Shown: piece by piece, positions 7,897 to 14,932 of the stretch | How positions within the stretch are numbered: the stretch's first letter is position 1 | How the letters are laid out: each line of letters opens with the position of its first letter | Origin: Anaerolineae bacterium | GTDB lineage: Bacteria; Chloroflexota; Anaerolineae; 4572-78; J111 | Direction: 5' to 3' | DNA: 39,263 bases | Assembly (NCBI GenBank): GCA_016926805.1 | Contig: JAFGNV010000191.1 | Span: 1 to 39,263, forward strand | Notes under the pieces: model-generated | Databases searched by the model: none | Told to the model about the DNA's origin: nothing | The model's input: only the letters and a program-made list of their open reading frames with translations | Position numbers and translations under genes: made by a program

Positions 7897-8967
7897 ATGA
7901 AAAATAACATGCCTTTACTCAAACGTATGCGCGAGAGCCGGCTATTTTGGCCCCTCGCTGCCCTGATTTTGCTTTTAATTGTTGATGCGATTTTTGCCCC
8001 TAGCTTCTTTAAAATCGGCATACTGGAAGACCATTTATTTGGAAGTCTCATTGACGTTTTTAACAATTCAGCCCCGTTGATGTTGGTGGCGATCGGCATG
8101 ACCCTGGTGATTGCCACGGGCGGTGTTGATCTTTCAGTAGGCGCTGTCATCGCTATCTCTGCCGCTGTGAGTACAGTCTTGATCAATCCAGCCCTGGGCA
8201 ACGTATTGATCGAAAATAGGGTCCTGGCCGCCAATACCACCAATACTCCTTTGTGGATTGTGGTGGTGGTTGACCTGTTGGCCGGCACCCTGTGCGGTTT
8301 GTGGAATGGCTTCCTGGTTTCAAGGGGTAAAATCTCGCCGATGGTCGCCACCCTGATCCTCATGGTAGCCGGCCGGGGCATTGCCCAACTCATTACCAAC
8401 GGTCAAATTATGACGGTTTATTATGAGCCCTATTATTGGTTTGGAAATGGGTTTATTTTTGGGCTGCCGGTTTCAATCTATATTGTGGCGGTGGTGTTTG
8501 TGTTGGCCTGGTTTTTGGTGCGTAAAACCTCCATCGGCTTGTTCATCGAATCGGTTGGGATCAATTCAAAAGCCACTTATTACAGTGGGATCAGCGAAAA
8601 AAATATCAAACTGTTCGCTTATACATTTTGTGGTTTTTGCAGCGCCATTGCCGGCCTGATCCTCGGTTCTTACATTCACGGGGTTGATGCCAATAATATT
8701 GGCCTGCTTTATGAGTTGGACGCCATTTTAGCCGTGGTTATCGGCGGCACCCTCATGTCGGGCGGGCGGTTTTCTCTCATGGCCAGTGTGATTGGCGCGC
8801 TTCTCATTTGGACCTTTACTATCACCATGTATACCTTTGGTGTACCCGCTAACGCCCTCTTAGCCGGTCGAGCCGTGCTGGTCTTGGTTGTGATCATGCT
8901 TTACTCTGATTATACACGTCGGTTTTTGTACAAATTCTCTGAGCGGAAAGAGGTAGTGGTAAAATAG
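7897..8967 (+). CDS. ytfT: CUT2-family sugar ABC transporter permease (YtfT-like)
   Basis: This 356-residue polytopic membrane protein of the BPD_transp_2 family forms half of the transporter channel. The diagnostic stretch LVIATGGVDLSVGAVIAIS is present, as are GKISPMVATLILMVAGRG and AVVIGGTLMSGGR near the C-terminus. About nine to ten hydrophobic segments can be counted. AGGA six to nine bases upstream of ATG 7897 supports the start. The transporter has two different permease genes, as in the Escherichia coli YtfQRT-YjfF system. It starts a transcript separated from the receptor gene by a hairpin and its own promoter. The substrate is inferred from the receptor type only. Confidence 0.93.
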   Translation: MKNNMPLLKRMRESRLFWPLAALILLLIVDAIFAPSFFKIGILEDHLFGSLIDVFNNSAPLMLVAIGMTLVIATGGVDLSVGAVIAISAAVSTVLINPALGNVLIENRVLAANTTNTPLWIVVVVDLLAGTLCGLWNGFLVSRGKISPMVATLILMVAGRGIAQLITNGQIMTVYYEPYYWFGNGFIFGLPVSIYIVAVVFVLAWFLVRKTSIGLFIESVGINSKATYYSGISEKNIKLFAYTFCGFCSAIAGLILGSYIHGVDANNIGLLYELDAILAVVIGGTLMSGGRFSLMASVIGALLIWTFTITMYTFGVPANALLAGRAVLVLVVIMLYSDYTRRFLYKFSERKEVVVK

Positions 8968-8992
8968 TAAGTGATAGGTTGTAATCCTAAAA

Positions 8993-9030
8993 AAGGAGGA
9001 TGTGCCTCGACCTACCGCTGAGGCGGAAGG
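8993..9030 (+). promoter_or_regulatory. orphan Shine-Dalgarno sequence followed by a hairpin
   Basis: AAGGAGG at 8993-8999 is a near-perfect Shine-Dalgarno sequence, but the nearby starts (ATG 9000, GTG 9002) are only 0-2 bases away. A stem CCTACCGC/GCGGAAGG (9011-9018 with 9023-9030, one mismatch, TGAG loop) follows. ATG 9000 would encode 17 residues whose TGA stop overlaps the ATG at 9050 in ATGA form. Confidence 0.45.
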
Positions 9031-9049
9031 TTGCCGCACCCAAAATATC

Positions 9050-9595
9050 ATGAAAAGAATATGCAGCATTTTATTGTTCATCTTGTTCATCCTTCTGGCC
9101 AGCTGCAACACGATGCAAACCGAAAAACCCACAAGAGTGCCGGGAGAGCTTTCGCTGGATATACCGTCCGAATGCAGGACCCTGCAAGAAGGACTTTGCC
9201 TTGTGTCCGAACCCGGCGAGTGGTTGGGAGAAGGCAAGACAACAATCATTACCCAAAAGCCAGAGGCGGCTTTTATAGGTGAAAGCACCGCCATCCAGAT
9301 AAAAGTTGAGGAGTGGACTTTCATATTTGACCCGGGAGAAAAGAAACCGTTTTCTGTCGGCATGATTTTCCCGAATGCCAGGTTATATCCCCAAGGCAAG
9401 AACGTCGGCATGACGGTGGAACACGCCGGGAAAAAATGCGATGAGGTGGAGGGGTCTTTCATTGGTGACATATTGTTGAGCGCTCAAAAAGAAGGTCTGA
9501 ACACAAATCCTGTCTCGAATTTTGACATTCGCTTTACGATACGGTGCAATAACCAGCCCCAGGTAATCCAAGGGCGAGTAAAGCTTCCTAGGTAA
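9050..9595 (+). CDS. small lipoprotein of unknown function inside the sugar transporter operon
   Basis: This product of about 181 residues is not a family I recognise. It begins MKRICSILLFILFILLASC, a clear lipoprotein signal with lipobox LASC, so ATG 9050 is preferred over GTG 9002, which would add 16 polar residues. The mature part of about 160 residues is mixed alpha/beta in character, with cysteines in SECRTLQEGLCLV, KKCDEVEG and TIRCNNQ, which could form disulfides. It is placed between the two permease genes, 82 bp after the first and 11 bp before the second, where a lipoprotein is not part of the known YtfQRT-YjfF set. A role as an accessory to the transporter is inferred from position. 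It has no good ribosome binding site of its own. Confidence 0.8.
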   Translation: MKRICSILLFILFILLASCNTMQTEKPTRVPGELSLDIPSECRTLQEGLCLVSEPGEWLGEGKTTIITQKPEAAFIGESTAIQIKVEEWTFIFDPGEKKPFSVGMIFPNARLYPQGKNVGMTVEHAGKKCDEVEGSFIGDILLSAQKEGLNTNPVSNFDIRFTIRCNNQPQVIQGRVKLPR

Positions 9596-9606
9596 AGGAA
9601 TCCAAC

Positions 9607-10587
9607 ATGATGCAACGAACTAAGCGTTTCTTGTTAGATAACGGCCCCCTGCTGACCACCATCGTCATCTTTATCCTGGTCTACATGGCCGGCGGCTGGA
9701 TGTATCCGGCCATGCAAAAACCGCAGGTGTTTTTTAACCTGTTTATTAACCAGGCCAGCCTGTTGCTGGTGTCTATTGGCATGACGCTGGTGATCCTGAC
9801 CAAAGGAATTGATCTATCTGTAGCCGGGGTTATTGCCCTAACCACGGCCGCATCGGCCGCTTTACTGTTCAACGGTGTGAGTCCGTATGTAGTGCTCCCT
9901 CTGATGTTAGTGATGGGCGTTGTTTTTGGGTTTGTCCAAGGTTGGATTATTCATTTCTTCAAAGTAGAACCTTTTATCGTCACTTTAATGGGCCTCTTTT
10001 TTGCGCGGGGGATGGCTTATATCATCACCCTGGCTTCTTTAACAATTAAGGATCCTGTTTATCGTTACTTGGCCTTAACAAAACTTTATATTCCCTTCTT
10101 TGAAAAAGTGTACGTGTATATTCCTACCCTTGTTGGCCCGGTGATGTTATTGGTGGTAATTTATCTGTGTTACTTCACCCGCTTTGGTCGCACGATCTAT
10201 GCGATTGGCAATAATGAACAATCGGCTTTGTTAATGGGTTTTCCGGTCGCCCGCACCAAACTCACCGTGTATGCCTTGGCCGGTTTTTGTTCTGCTTTGG
10301 GCGGGATTGTATTCAGTATTTCTTTACTTTCAGGCTATGGCGGGTACGCCCCGGGAATGGAATTGGATGCCATTGCCTCGGCGGTGATCGGGGGGACAAT
10401 GTTAACGGGTGGTGTAGGAAATCCAGTTGGCACCCTGTTTGGGGTTTTGATTAACGGTACGATCGTCTCTATTCTCCAATTTAATGGCACTTTGAGCTCA
10501 TGGTGGACGCGCATCGGCGTCGGCGCCCTGACCCTGATCTTCCTCGGCATTCAAAGTCTATTCTATATGAGAAGAAAGCACTCATAA
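9607..10587 (+). CDS. yjfF: CUT2-family sugar ABC transporter permease (YjfF-like)
   Basis: This 326-residue membrane protein is the second, non-identical permease of the transporter. It has the family signature LVILTKGIDLSVAGVIALT, the FIVTLMGLFFARGMAYIIT segment and SAVIGGTMLTGGVGNPVGT. It is shorter than the first permease, as YjfF is relative to YtfT. The ATG at 9607 is preceded by AAAGGAA at the end of the lipoprotein gene, so translation is probably linked to that gene. With the YtfT-like protein it would form the heterodimeric channel energised by the ATPase at 10626. The assignment to the YjfF side rests on gene order and length. Confidence 0.93.
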   Translation: MMQRTKRFLLDNGPLLTTIVIFILVYMAGGWMYPAMQKPQVFFNLFINQASLLLVSIGMTLVILTKGIDLSVAGVIALTTAASAALLFNGVSPYVVLPLMLVMGVVFGFVQGWIIHFFKVEPFIVTLMGLFFARGMAYIITLASLTIKDPVYRYLALTKLYIPFFEKVYVYIPTLVGPVMLLVVIYLCYFTRFGRTIYAIGNNEQSALLMGFPVARTKLTVYALAGFCSALGGIVFSISLLSGYGGYAPGMELDAIASAVIGGTMLTGGVGNPVGTLFGVLINGTIVSILQFNGTLSSWWTRIGVGALTLIFLGIQSLFYMRRKHS

Positions 10588-10625
10588 TTTAAGGTTGTTT
10601 ATCCAAGACGGAGGCACAGCGTATT

Positions 10626-12149
10626 ATGGTGGAGTCTAATAATAAAGATGTTCTGGCACTGAAAGGTACTTATAAATCCTTTCCAGGGGTGCAGGCCCTT
10701 GATAATGTAGACTTTACGCTCAAGAGCGGTGAGATTCATGCTTTGATGGGCGAAAATGGCGCCGGTAAGTCTACGCTAATCAAAATAATGACCGGTGTTG
10801 AGCGACAAGACCAGGGCATTCTCTTGCTTTATGGCAAAGAAGCCTCCATAAAATCCCCTCAACATGCTCAAAGCCTGGGTATCAGCACGGTTTATCAGGA
10901 AGTCAATCTTTGCACTAATCTCACCGTAGCCGAAAATATCTTGCTGGGCCGGGAGCCCCAGAAATTCGGGAGCATTGATTGGAAAGCAATGAACGACAGG
11001 GCCGACCAACTTCTTCGCCGGCTGAATATTAATATCGATGTAACGCGGCCCCTGGAAATGTATTCAGTGGCTATCCAACAGATGGCCGCTATTGCGCGGG
11101 CGCTAGAGATTTCCTCGGCCAAAATTTTAATCCTCGATGAGCCGACCTCAAGTCTCGATGCCAATGAAACCGCGAAGCTCTTCGAGGTGATGCGTAAATT
11201 AAAAGATGAAGGCATGGGGATTATCTTCATTACCCATTTCATTGACCAAGCGTACGAAGTGGCGGATCGAATAACGGTTCTCAGAAATGGAAAATTGGTT
11301 GGAACTTACAACATGGTTTCCTTGCCGATGCTCGAGTTAGTGGCAAAAATGATCGGCCGGAGTCTCAGCGCCTTAGATGATATGACTAAAATAAAAATTG
11401 AGAGCAGTAAGCATATTAAAGAAGATGCGCTGCTTCAAGCCAGACAGCTTAGTCGTACCGGTGCGATTGAACCCTTTGACCTGGATTTGCATGCCGGAGA
11501 AGTGGTCGGGTTTGCCGGGTTACTGGGATCAGGACGTACAGAAACCGCCAACTTGTTATTTGGGATAGACAAACCTGATAGTGGCACCTTGCAGTTTGAA
11601 GGGGAAATTGTTAAAAATTACTCGCCCCGCGATTCAATTGCCAGAGGTGTTGCCTTTTGCCCTGAAGATAGGAAGGCGGAAGGGCTGGTGGACGACCTGA
11701 CCGTCAGAGAAAATATCATCCTGGCCGTCCAGGCCAATAAGGGTTGGTTCAAATTCCTCAGTCCCCGAGCGCAGTATGAAATTGCCGACCAGTACATTAA
11801 GTTGCTCAATATTAATACGCCCACAGCCGATCAATTGGTAAGAAACCTGAGTGGTGGTAATCAGCAGAAGGTTATCCTGGCGCGTTGGTTGGCCACACAA
11901 CCCGACCTGCTAATTCTGGATGAACCCACCAGAGGTATCGATGTAGGCGCCAAAGCTGAAATTCAAAAACTGGTGCTTGAACTGGCCGACGAAGGCAAGG
12001 CGTGTGTGTTTATTTCATCAGAGTTAGAAGAAGTAATGCGTTGTAGCCACCGGATGGTGGTGTTGAGAGACCGGGAAAAAGTAACTGAATATGCTAGTGA
12101 TGAATTTGATGAAGAGAAAATTATGCGGGCTATTGCAGGAGGGGACTAG
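10626..12149 (+). CDS. ytfR: CUT2-family sugar ABC transporter ATPase with two ABC domains (YtfR-like)
   Basis: This 507-residue cytoplasmic ATPase has two nucleotide-binding domains in tandem. The N-terminal domain has a full Walker A (GENGAGKST) and Walker B (ILILDEPTSSLD), but its signature is SVAIQQM in place of LSGGQ. The C-terminal domain has a degenerate P-loop (GLLGSGRTE) and a good signature (LSGGNQQKVILARW) with LILDEPTRGIDVGAK. This split of motifs is normal for RbsA/MglA/YtfR proteins. GGAGG at 10610-10614 lies 11 bases before the ATG. It ends the transporter operon and is followed by a strong palindrome at 12201. Confidence 0.95.
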   Translation: MVESNNKDVLALKGTYKSFPGVQALDNVDFTLKSGEIHALMGENGAGKSTLIKIMTGVERQDQGILLLYGKEASIKSPQHAQSLGISTVYQEVNLCTNLTVAENILLGREPQKFGSIDWKAMNDRADQLLRRLNINIDVTRPLEMYSVAIQQMAAIARALEISSAKILILDEPTSSLDANETAKLFEVMRKLKDEGMGIIFITHFIDQAYEVADRITVLRNGKLVGTYNMVSLPMLELVAKMIGRSLSALDDMTKIKIESSKHIKEDALLQARQLSRTGAIEPFDLDLHAGEVVGFAGLLGSGRTETANLLFGIDKPDSGTLQFEGEIVKNYSPRDSIARGVAFCPEDRKAEGLVDDLTVRENIILAVQANKGWFKFLSPRAQYEIADQYIKLLNINTPTADQLVRNLSGGNQQKVILARWLATQPDLLILDEPTRGIDVGAKAEIQKLVLELADEGKACVFISSELEEVMRCSHRMVVLRDREKVTEYASDEFDEEKIMRAIAGGD

Positions 12150-12200
12150 AGGAGTTGAAATAAAAATAATCTTGGAAGAAGCTAGGGAATCAAGTGTTCC

Positions 12201-12232
12201 GCTCGTTCCCAATCTGGAGATTGGGAACGAGC
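12201..12232. repeat. 15-bp perfect inverted repeat downstream of the transporter operon
   Basis: GCTCGTTCCCAATCT (12201-12215) and its exact complement (12218-12232) are separated by GG. There is no U-tract, so it is more like an interspersed palindromic element than an intrinsic terminator. It may still mark the end of the operon 52 bases earlier. Confidence 0.7.
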
Positions 12233-12240
12233 TTGCTGCA

Positions 12241-12318
12241 CAAACTCTGTTTGGGTATTGTGTGGTCTTCAAAACGGAGTTTTGAGGGCAAATGCATTAC
12301 CAAACGGTAGTTTGGTAA
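12241..12318. repeat. cluster of three short palindromes of related sequence
   Basis: Three small hairpins follow in 80 bases: CAAAC-TCT-GTTTG (12241-12253), TCAAAAC-GGA-GTTTTGA (12269-12285) and TTACCAAAC-GGTA-GTTTGGTAA (12297-12318). All share the CAAAC/GTTTG core. They look like degenerate copies of one palindromic unit. Confidence 0.55.
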
Positions 12319-12536
12319 CGAGTTAAACAATTAATTCCGGAATAGAAGAAACTATTTGACCCTCTCAAACTCACCCCGTTTGAACAAGGTTGCCTCCGCC
12401 CCGCAGTGAGGACAACGGTCAATCTCTTCGATGCCCACCACCCCGTGTCGAGCACGGGACGAGACGCCTCGATCAACCACCCCCGCAGGCTCAAAGGCTC
12501 GACCTCCGGCAGGTTCGATTCCAATCCTCATCTTTA
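12319..12536. other. gene-poor stretch between the transporter operon and a minus-strand lipoprotein gene
   Basis: From the transporter stop (12149) to 12536 no convincing gene is seen. Besides the palindromes at 12201-12318 there is a 69-codon minus-strand open frame (12352-12561) ending in CPHCGAEATLFKRGEFERVK. It could be the remnant of a zinc-finger protein, but it overlaps the end of the lipoprotein gene and has no ribosome binding site. Confidence 0.4.
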
Positions 12537-12935
12537 TTATTGCGGTGGCGACGCCTTCCAATCTAATGTCACATCTTGAGTTAAATCACGGTATCCTTGC
12601 GTTAAAATCAATTGACCTTCCGCAGTGTTATCTGTAAATTTCCCGGAAACTGTGTATCTAGGAATTGGATATCCTATTTCCGGGCAATTAAATTGCTGAT
12701 TATCTATTCGACAGGTGTCCAACATTGCAATGGTTCCAGAATATTGGACCCCCGAAACTGTAATTGTATAATACACATACGGTACAGTACAATTTTCAAC
12801 AACAATACTTGTTACTCCCGATTCTTCTCCGGTTTCCCATTTTCCATCTTGTGGACAACTTCTACCACATCCAGAAACCGCGAAGGCAAGAAATATTAAT
12901 GGAATACTTATCGAAATTATTTTTTTTTGTGTCAT
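12537..12935 (-). CDS. small secreted lipoprotein, unknown function
   Basis: This 132-residue protein begins MTQKKIISISIPLIFLAFAV and has lipobox VSGC, so it should be an anchored lipoprotein. ATG 12935 is chosen because CTCCTCCT on the plus strand (12940-12947) gives an AGGAGGAG ribosome binding site five bases upstream; a longer frame to 12989 adds only a basic, unlikely N-terminus. The mature part is rich in Thr, Tyr and beta-type residues. It has several cysteines (SCPQDG, VENCTVP, DTCRIDN, FNCPEIG), consistent with a small disulfide-stabilised beta sandwich (inference). No family is recognised. It stands alone, pointing toward the transporter operon. Confidence 0.82.
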   Translation of the reverse strand: MTQKKIISISIPLIFLAFAVSGCGRSCPQDGKWETGEESGVTSIVVENCTVPYVYYTITVSGVQYSGTIAMLDTCRIDNQQFNCPEIGYPIPRYTVSGKFTDNTAEGQLILTQGYRDLTQDVTLDWKASPPQ

Positions 12936-13067
12936 TGTTCTCCTCCTGCGCTTTGACGGGCGCCACCGGTGACATCTTAAGCGTGTCACATGTCACATGT
13001 TTTTTGGTCTTTTTTCCAATGGCAAGCATTCTAGACGCTCCGAGTGGAGCCGCCGGAATTGCCTTCT

Positions 13068-13073
13068 ATTATA
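13068..13073 (-). promoter_or_regulatory. -10 box candidate for the lipoprotein gene at 12537
   Basis: TATAAT is perfect on the minus strand, but the hexamer 17 bases upstream (TTTTAT) is a poor -35. A start near 13061 would give a leader of about 125 bases containing the TGTCACA repeats. Confidence 0.3.
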
Positions 13074-13152
13074 ACACGTTTGCCAGCAGCATAAAAATAA
13101 AAGGCTGGAAGAAAATTTTGAGAGATACACACAGATCCAACCGAAGGCGACC

Positions 13153-13254
13153 ATGATTGAAATAGATAAACATCAGATCGTCGACATACGAAACGGTATC
13201 GGACTGGCATTGAACCTGCCGGTCGAAATCCTTCCCTCTTGGAGGAAGCCGTAA
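13153..13254 (+). CDS. doubtful 33-residue ORF
   Basis: ATG 13153 follows AAGG at five bases and encodes 33 residues beginning MIEIDKHQIVDIRNGIGLAL, with protein-like composition. The frame is open upstream to about 13075 without another ATG, so this may be the tail of a decayed gene. A GC-rich hairpin (GCCCGC/GCGGGC, 13280-13298) with a late T-run follows 25 bases after the stop and could terminate it. No family is recognised. Confidence 0.22.
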   Translation: MIEIDKHQIVDIRNGIGLALNLPVEILPSWRKP

Positions 13255-13279
13255 AGGTTAAATTTTGCGTACCGACATG

Positions 13280-13311
13280 GCCCGCCCCAAAAGCGGGCTA
13301 TGTGGTTTTTC
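13280..13311 (+). terminator. weak plus-strand hairpin with late T-run
   Basis: GCCCGC (13280-13285) pairs with GCGGGC (13293-13298) around CCCAAAA. TATGTGGTTTTT follows, so the T-run starts about eight bases late. Only the doubtful ORF at 13153 would use it. Confidence 0.3.
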
Positions 13312-13315
13312 CATG

Positions 13316-13339
13316 AAAAAAGCCGGCAAAAGCCGGCTT
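13316..13339 (-). terminator. intrinsic terminator of the pentapeptide/TIR gene
   Basis: On the minus strand AAGCCGGC-TTTT-GCCGGCTT is followed by TTTT. The perfect 8-bp stem lies 20 bases after the stop codon at 13359. Confidence 0.8.
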
Positions 13340-13358
13340 CAATTGAGATAGAAATTGG

Positions 13359-14753
13359 TCATTCCTCTTTAACCGTTAAATCCCGCAATAGTTGGGTCAG
13401 GGATTGCTGATAAACCTCCTGGTCTTGCCACTGACTAAAATCGCCGACATGCCGGGTACGGCGAATATCGGTAGCCCAGGCTTGATCTGTTTCCAGTACC
13501 GTTTCGTCGAGCTGTACGGGGAATAATACCATTTCAGTACGCCTGTCTTCCTCTTTAAAAGCATCTTCAACCTCCCTTTTTATCCAACTGCGGTTAATCG
13601 AACATTCGGACAGAATAAGGAGTAGCTTGTCGTATAAGCGACTTGCATAGTCGATGGTTGGCCTGCCTTTATCATTACCAAATTTCATGGCCTCCGCGGA
13701 AAACCAGCAGCGGATGCCGTTTTGTTGAAGGTCGTTGTGGAGTTGTTGAGCAAAAACTTCATCCTCGCGAGCGTAGCTAATGAAGCACGAGAGAGTAGTT
13801 TGTTCAAGTAACAATTCGTGAATTTTATTGGTAATAGCCATGATTTGATCAAAGGGCAGGTCGGGATTGTTGAATTTGGCCGTTTCTATCTGAACATCGC
13901 TGAGACCGCAGCCACGGAGAAAGACATCGGGAATTTGACCCCTGGAACGGGAGAGCGTGTCAAGCCCAACGGTCGAAGGGCCAAGGTGTTCCACGCAGTC
14001 AAGCCCCTTAACCGCATTCAGAGCAACGTCTCCAAAAGAAGTCAGCCCTATCACCGCCCGGCTGAAATCTGCCCCGTCAAGTCTGGCCCGGTTAAGGTTC
14101 GCCTGGTTGAGACTGACCCCACTGAGGTTGGCCTGGCAGAGGTCCGCCCAGATAAGATTCGCCTGGCTGAGATCTGCCTGGCTCAGGTTTGCCCTGAAGA
14201 GGTCCGCCTCGCTGAGATTCGCACCGCGAAGGCTCGCCTGGCTCAGGTCTGCCTCGGTGAGATCCGTTTGGCTCAGATTCACTCCGTTGAGGAGGGCCTG
14301 GTCGAAATCCGCCCAGATGAGTTCCGCCTGGCCAAGGTCGGCTCCACTGAGGTCGGTTCCGCTGAGATTCGCACCGCTAAGATTGGCCTGGCTGAGATTG
14401 GCCTCAACAAGGTTAGCTCCACCAAGGTCTGCGCCTCTGAGGTTGGCCCGGCTGAGATATGCCCCGCTGAGGTTGGCCTGGCTGAGATTGGCACGGCTGA
14501 GGTTTGCCCCACCAAAATTCACCCGGCGGAGATGCGCTCCGCTGAGGTCCGCCTGGCTGAGGTTCGCCCCAACGAGATTTGCCTGGTTAAAATTCACCTG
14601 GCTGAGATTCGCCTCAATAAAGTATGCCCCGGTAAGGTTCACCCCGCTGAGGTCCACCTGGCTGAGGTCTGTCCCGCTGAAGTCAGGTGTGTTGCCTTGT
14701 TTTTGCGCTGCTCTGACTGCCTGTAAAACTTTCTTTTGGGTTAGGGTACTCAT
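13359..14753 (-). CDS. pentapeptide-repeat protein fused to a C-terminal TIR domain
   Basis: The protein has 464 residues from ATG 14753; an alternative TTG at 14807 would add 18 residues. Residues about 24-237 are a run of some 40 pentapeptides of the type A(N/D)LSQ, which should fold as a right-handed quadrilateral beta helix. A linker follows, then a TIR domain at about 320-457 (SCFISYAREDEVFAQQL, then a GIRCWFS strand). In the family the NADase glutamate follows an aromatic residue as W-x-x-x-E, and here SWIKRE is present with that Glu (about residue 394). There is no signal peptide. It has its own promoter and terminator, so it is monocistronic. The TIR end suggests NAD+ cleavage or signalling and the repeat end suggests a binding scaffold, but both roles are inference. 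Confidence 0.9.
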   Translation of the reverse strand: MSTLTQKKVLQAVRAAQKQGNTPDFSGTDLSQVDLSGVNLTGAYFIEANLSQVNFNQANLVGANLSQADLSGAHLRRVNFGGANLSRANLSQANLSGAYLSRANLRGADLGGANLVEANLSQANLSGANLSGTDLSGADLGQAELIWADFDQALLNGVNLSQTDLTEADLSQASLRGANLSEADLFRANLSQADLSQANLIWADLCQANLSGVSLNQANLNRARLDGADFSRAVIGLTSFGDVALNAVKGLDCVEHLGPSTVGLDTLSRSRGQIPDVFLRGCGLSDVQIETAKFNNPDLPFDQIMAITNKIHELLLEQTTLSCFISYAREDEVFAQQLHNDLQQNGIRCWFSAEAMKFGNDKGRPTIDYASRLYDKLLLILSECSINRSWIKREVEDAFKEEDRRTEMVLFPVQLDETVLETDQAWATDIRRTRHVGDFSQWQDQEVYQQSLTQLLRDLTVKEE

Positions 14754-14837
14754 TACCTGGATTCTCTTGTTAAAGGACTGTCCGGTTAAAAACCTCAAAG
14801 GTCTCAAAAACCTTTCAGGCCTGGATTAGCTGAGTTT

Positions 14838-14866
14838 AGTATACCGCACTTGTTCTCAGAAGTCGA
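14838..14866 (-). promoter_or_regulatory. promoter of the pentapeptide/TIR gene
   Basis: On the minus strand TCGACT (14866-14861, 4/6) and TATACT (14843-14838, 5/6) are separated by 17 bases. The start near 14831 lies upstream of both possible start codons. Confidence 0.5.
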
Positions 14867-14880
14867 GTAAGATTGCCTTA

Positions 14881-14910
14881 AAAACAAAGAAGCCAGCACT
14901 TGCTGGCTTC
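14881..14910 (-). terminator. intrinsic terminator of the UPF0182 gene
   Basis: On the minus strand GAAGCCAGCA pairs perfectly with TGCTGGCTTC (10 bp, 14910-14889) and is followed by TTTGTTTT. It lies about 20 bases after the stop codon at 14933. Confidence 0.8.
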
Positions 14911-14932
14911 AAAAACAAACCCTTATCTTACC

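Larger units (their letters stand above)
12936..13358. other. 423-bp region without a firm gene
   Basis: It holds the upstream region of the lipoprotein gene, with overlapping TGTCACA repeats at 12984-13000. A perfect TATAAT lies on the minus strand (13073-13068) without a good -35. There is also a doubtful 33-codon plus-strand ORF (13153-13254) and two hairpins, at 13280-13298 and 13316-13339. Nothing else is supported. Confidence 0.5.

Noticed and set aside
9002..9049. N-terminal extension of the small lipoprotein from GTG 9002
   Set aside because: It would put 16 polar residues before a normal lipoprotein signal, and the Shine-Dalgarno is only two bases away.
12091..12285. 64-codon plus-strand ORF after the ATPase gene
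   Set aside because: It starts inside the ATPase gene and its second half is the palindromic repeat, so it is unlikely to be coding.
12512..12522. GGTTCGATTCC, resembling a tRNA T-loop
   Set aside because: The flanking bases do not form a T-stem, and no acceptor, anticodon or D-arm can be built around it.
12352..12561. 69-codon minus-strand ORF ending in a CPHC motif
   Set aside because: It has no ribosome binding site, overlaps the lipoprotein gene, and has only one half of a zinc finger. It is kept only as a possible remnant.
14040..14720. Regularly spaced repeated words that could suggest a CRISPR or minisatellite
   Set aside because: The period is 15 bases in the minus-strand reading frame and encodes pentapeptides, with no separate spacers.
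13818..14829. Long plus-strand open frames (302 and 290 codons) opposite the pentapeptide/TIR gene
   Set aside because: They are antisense shadows of the repeated codons. Their products are low-complexity and have no start signals, whereas the minus frame gives clear pentapeptide and TIR domains.
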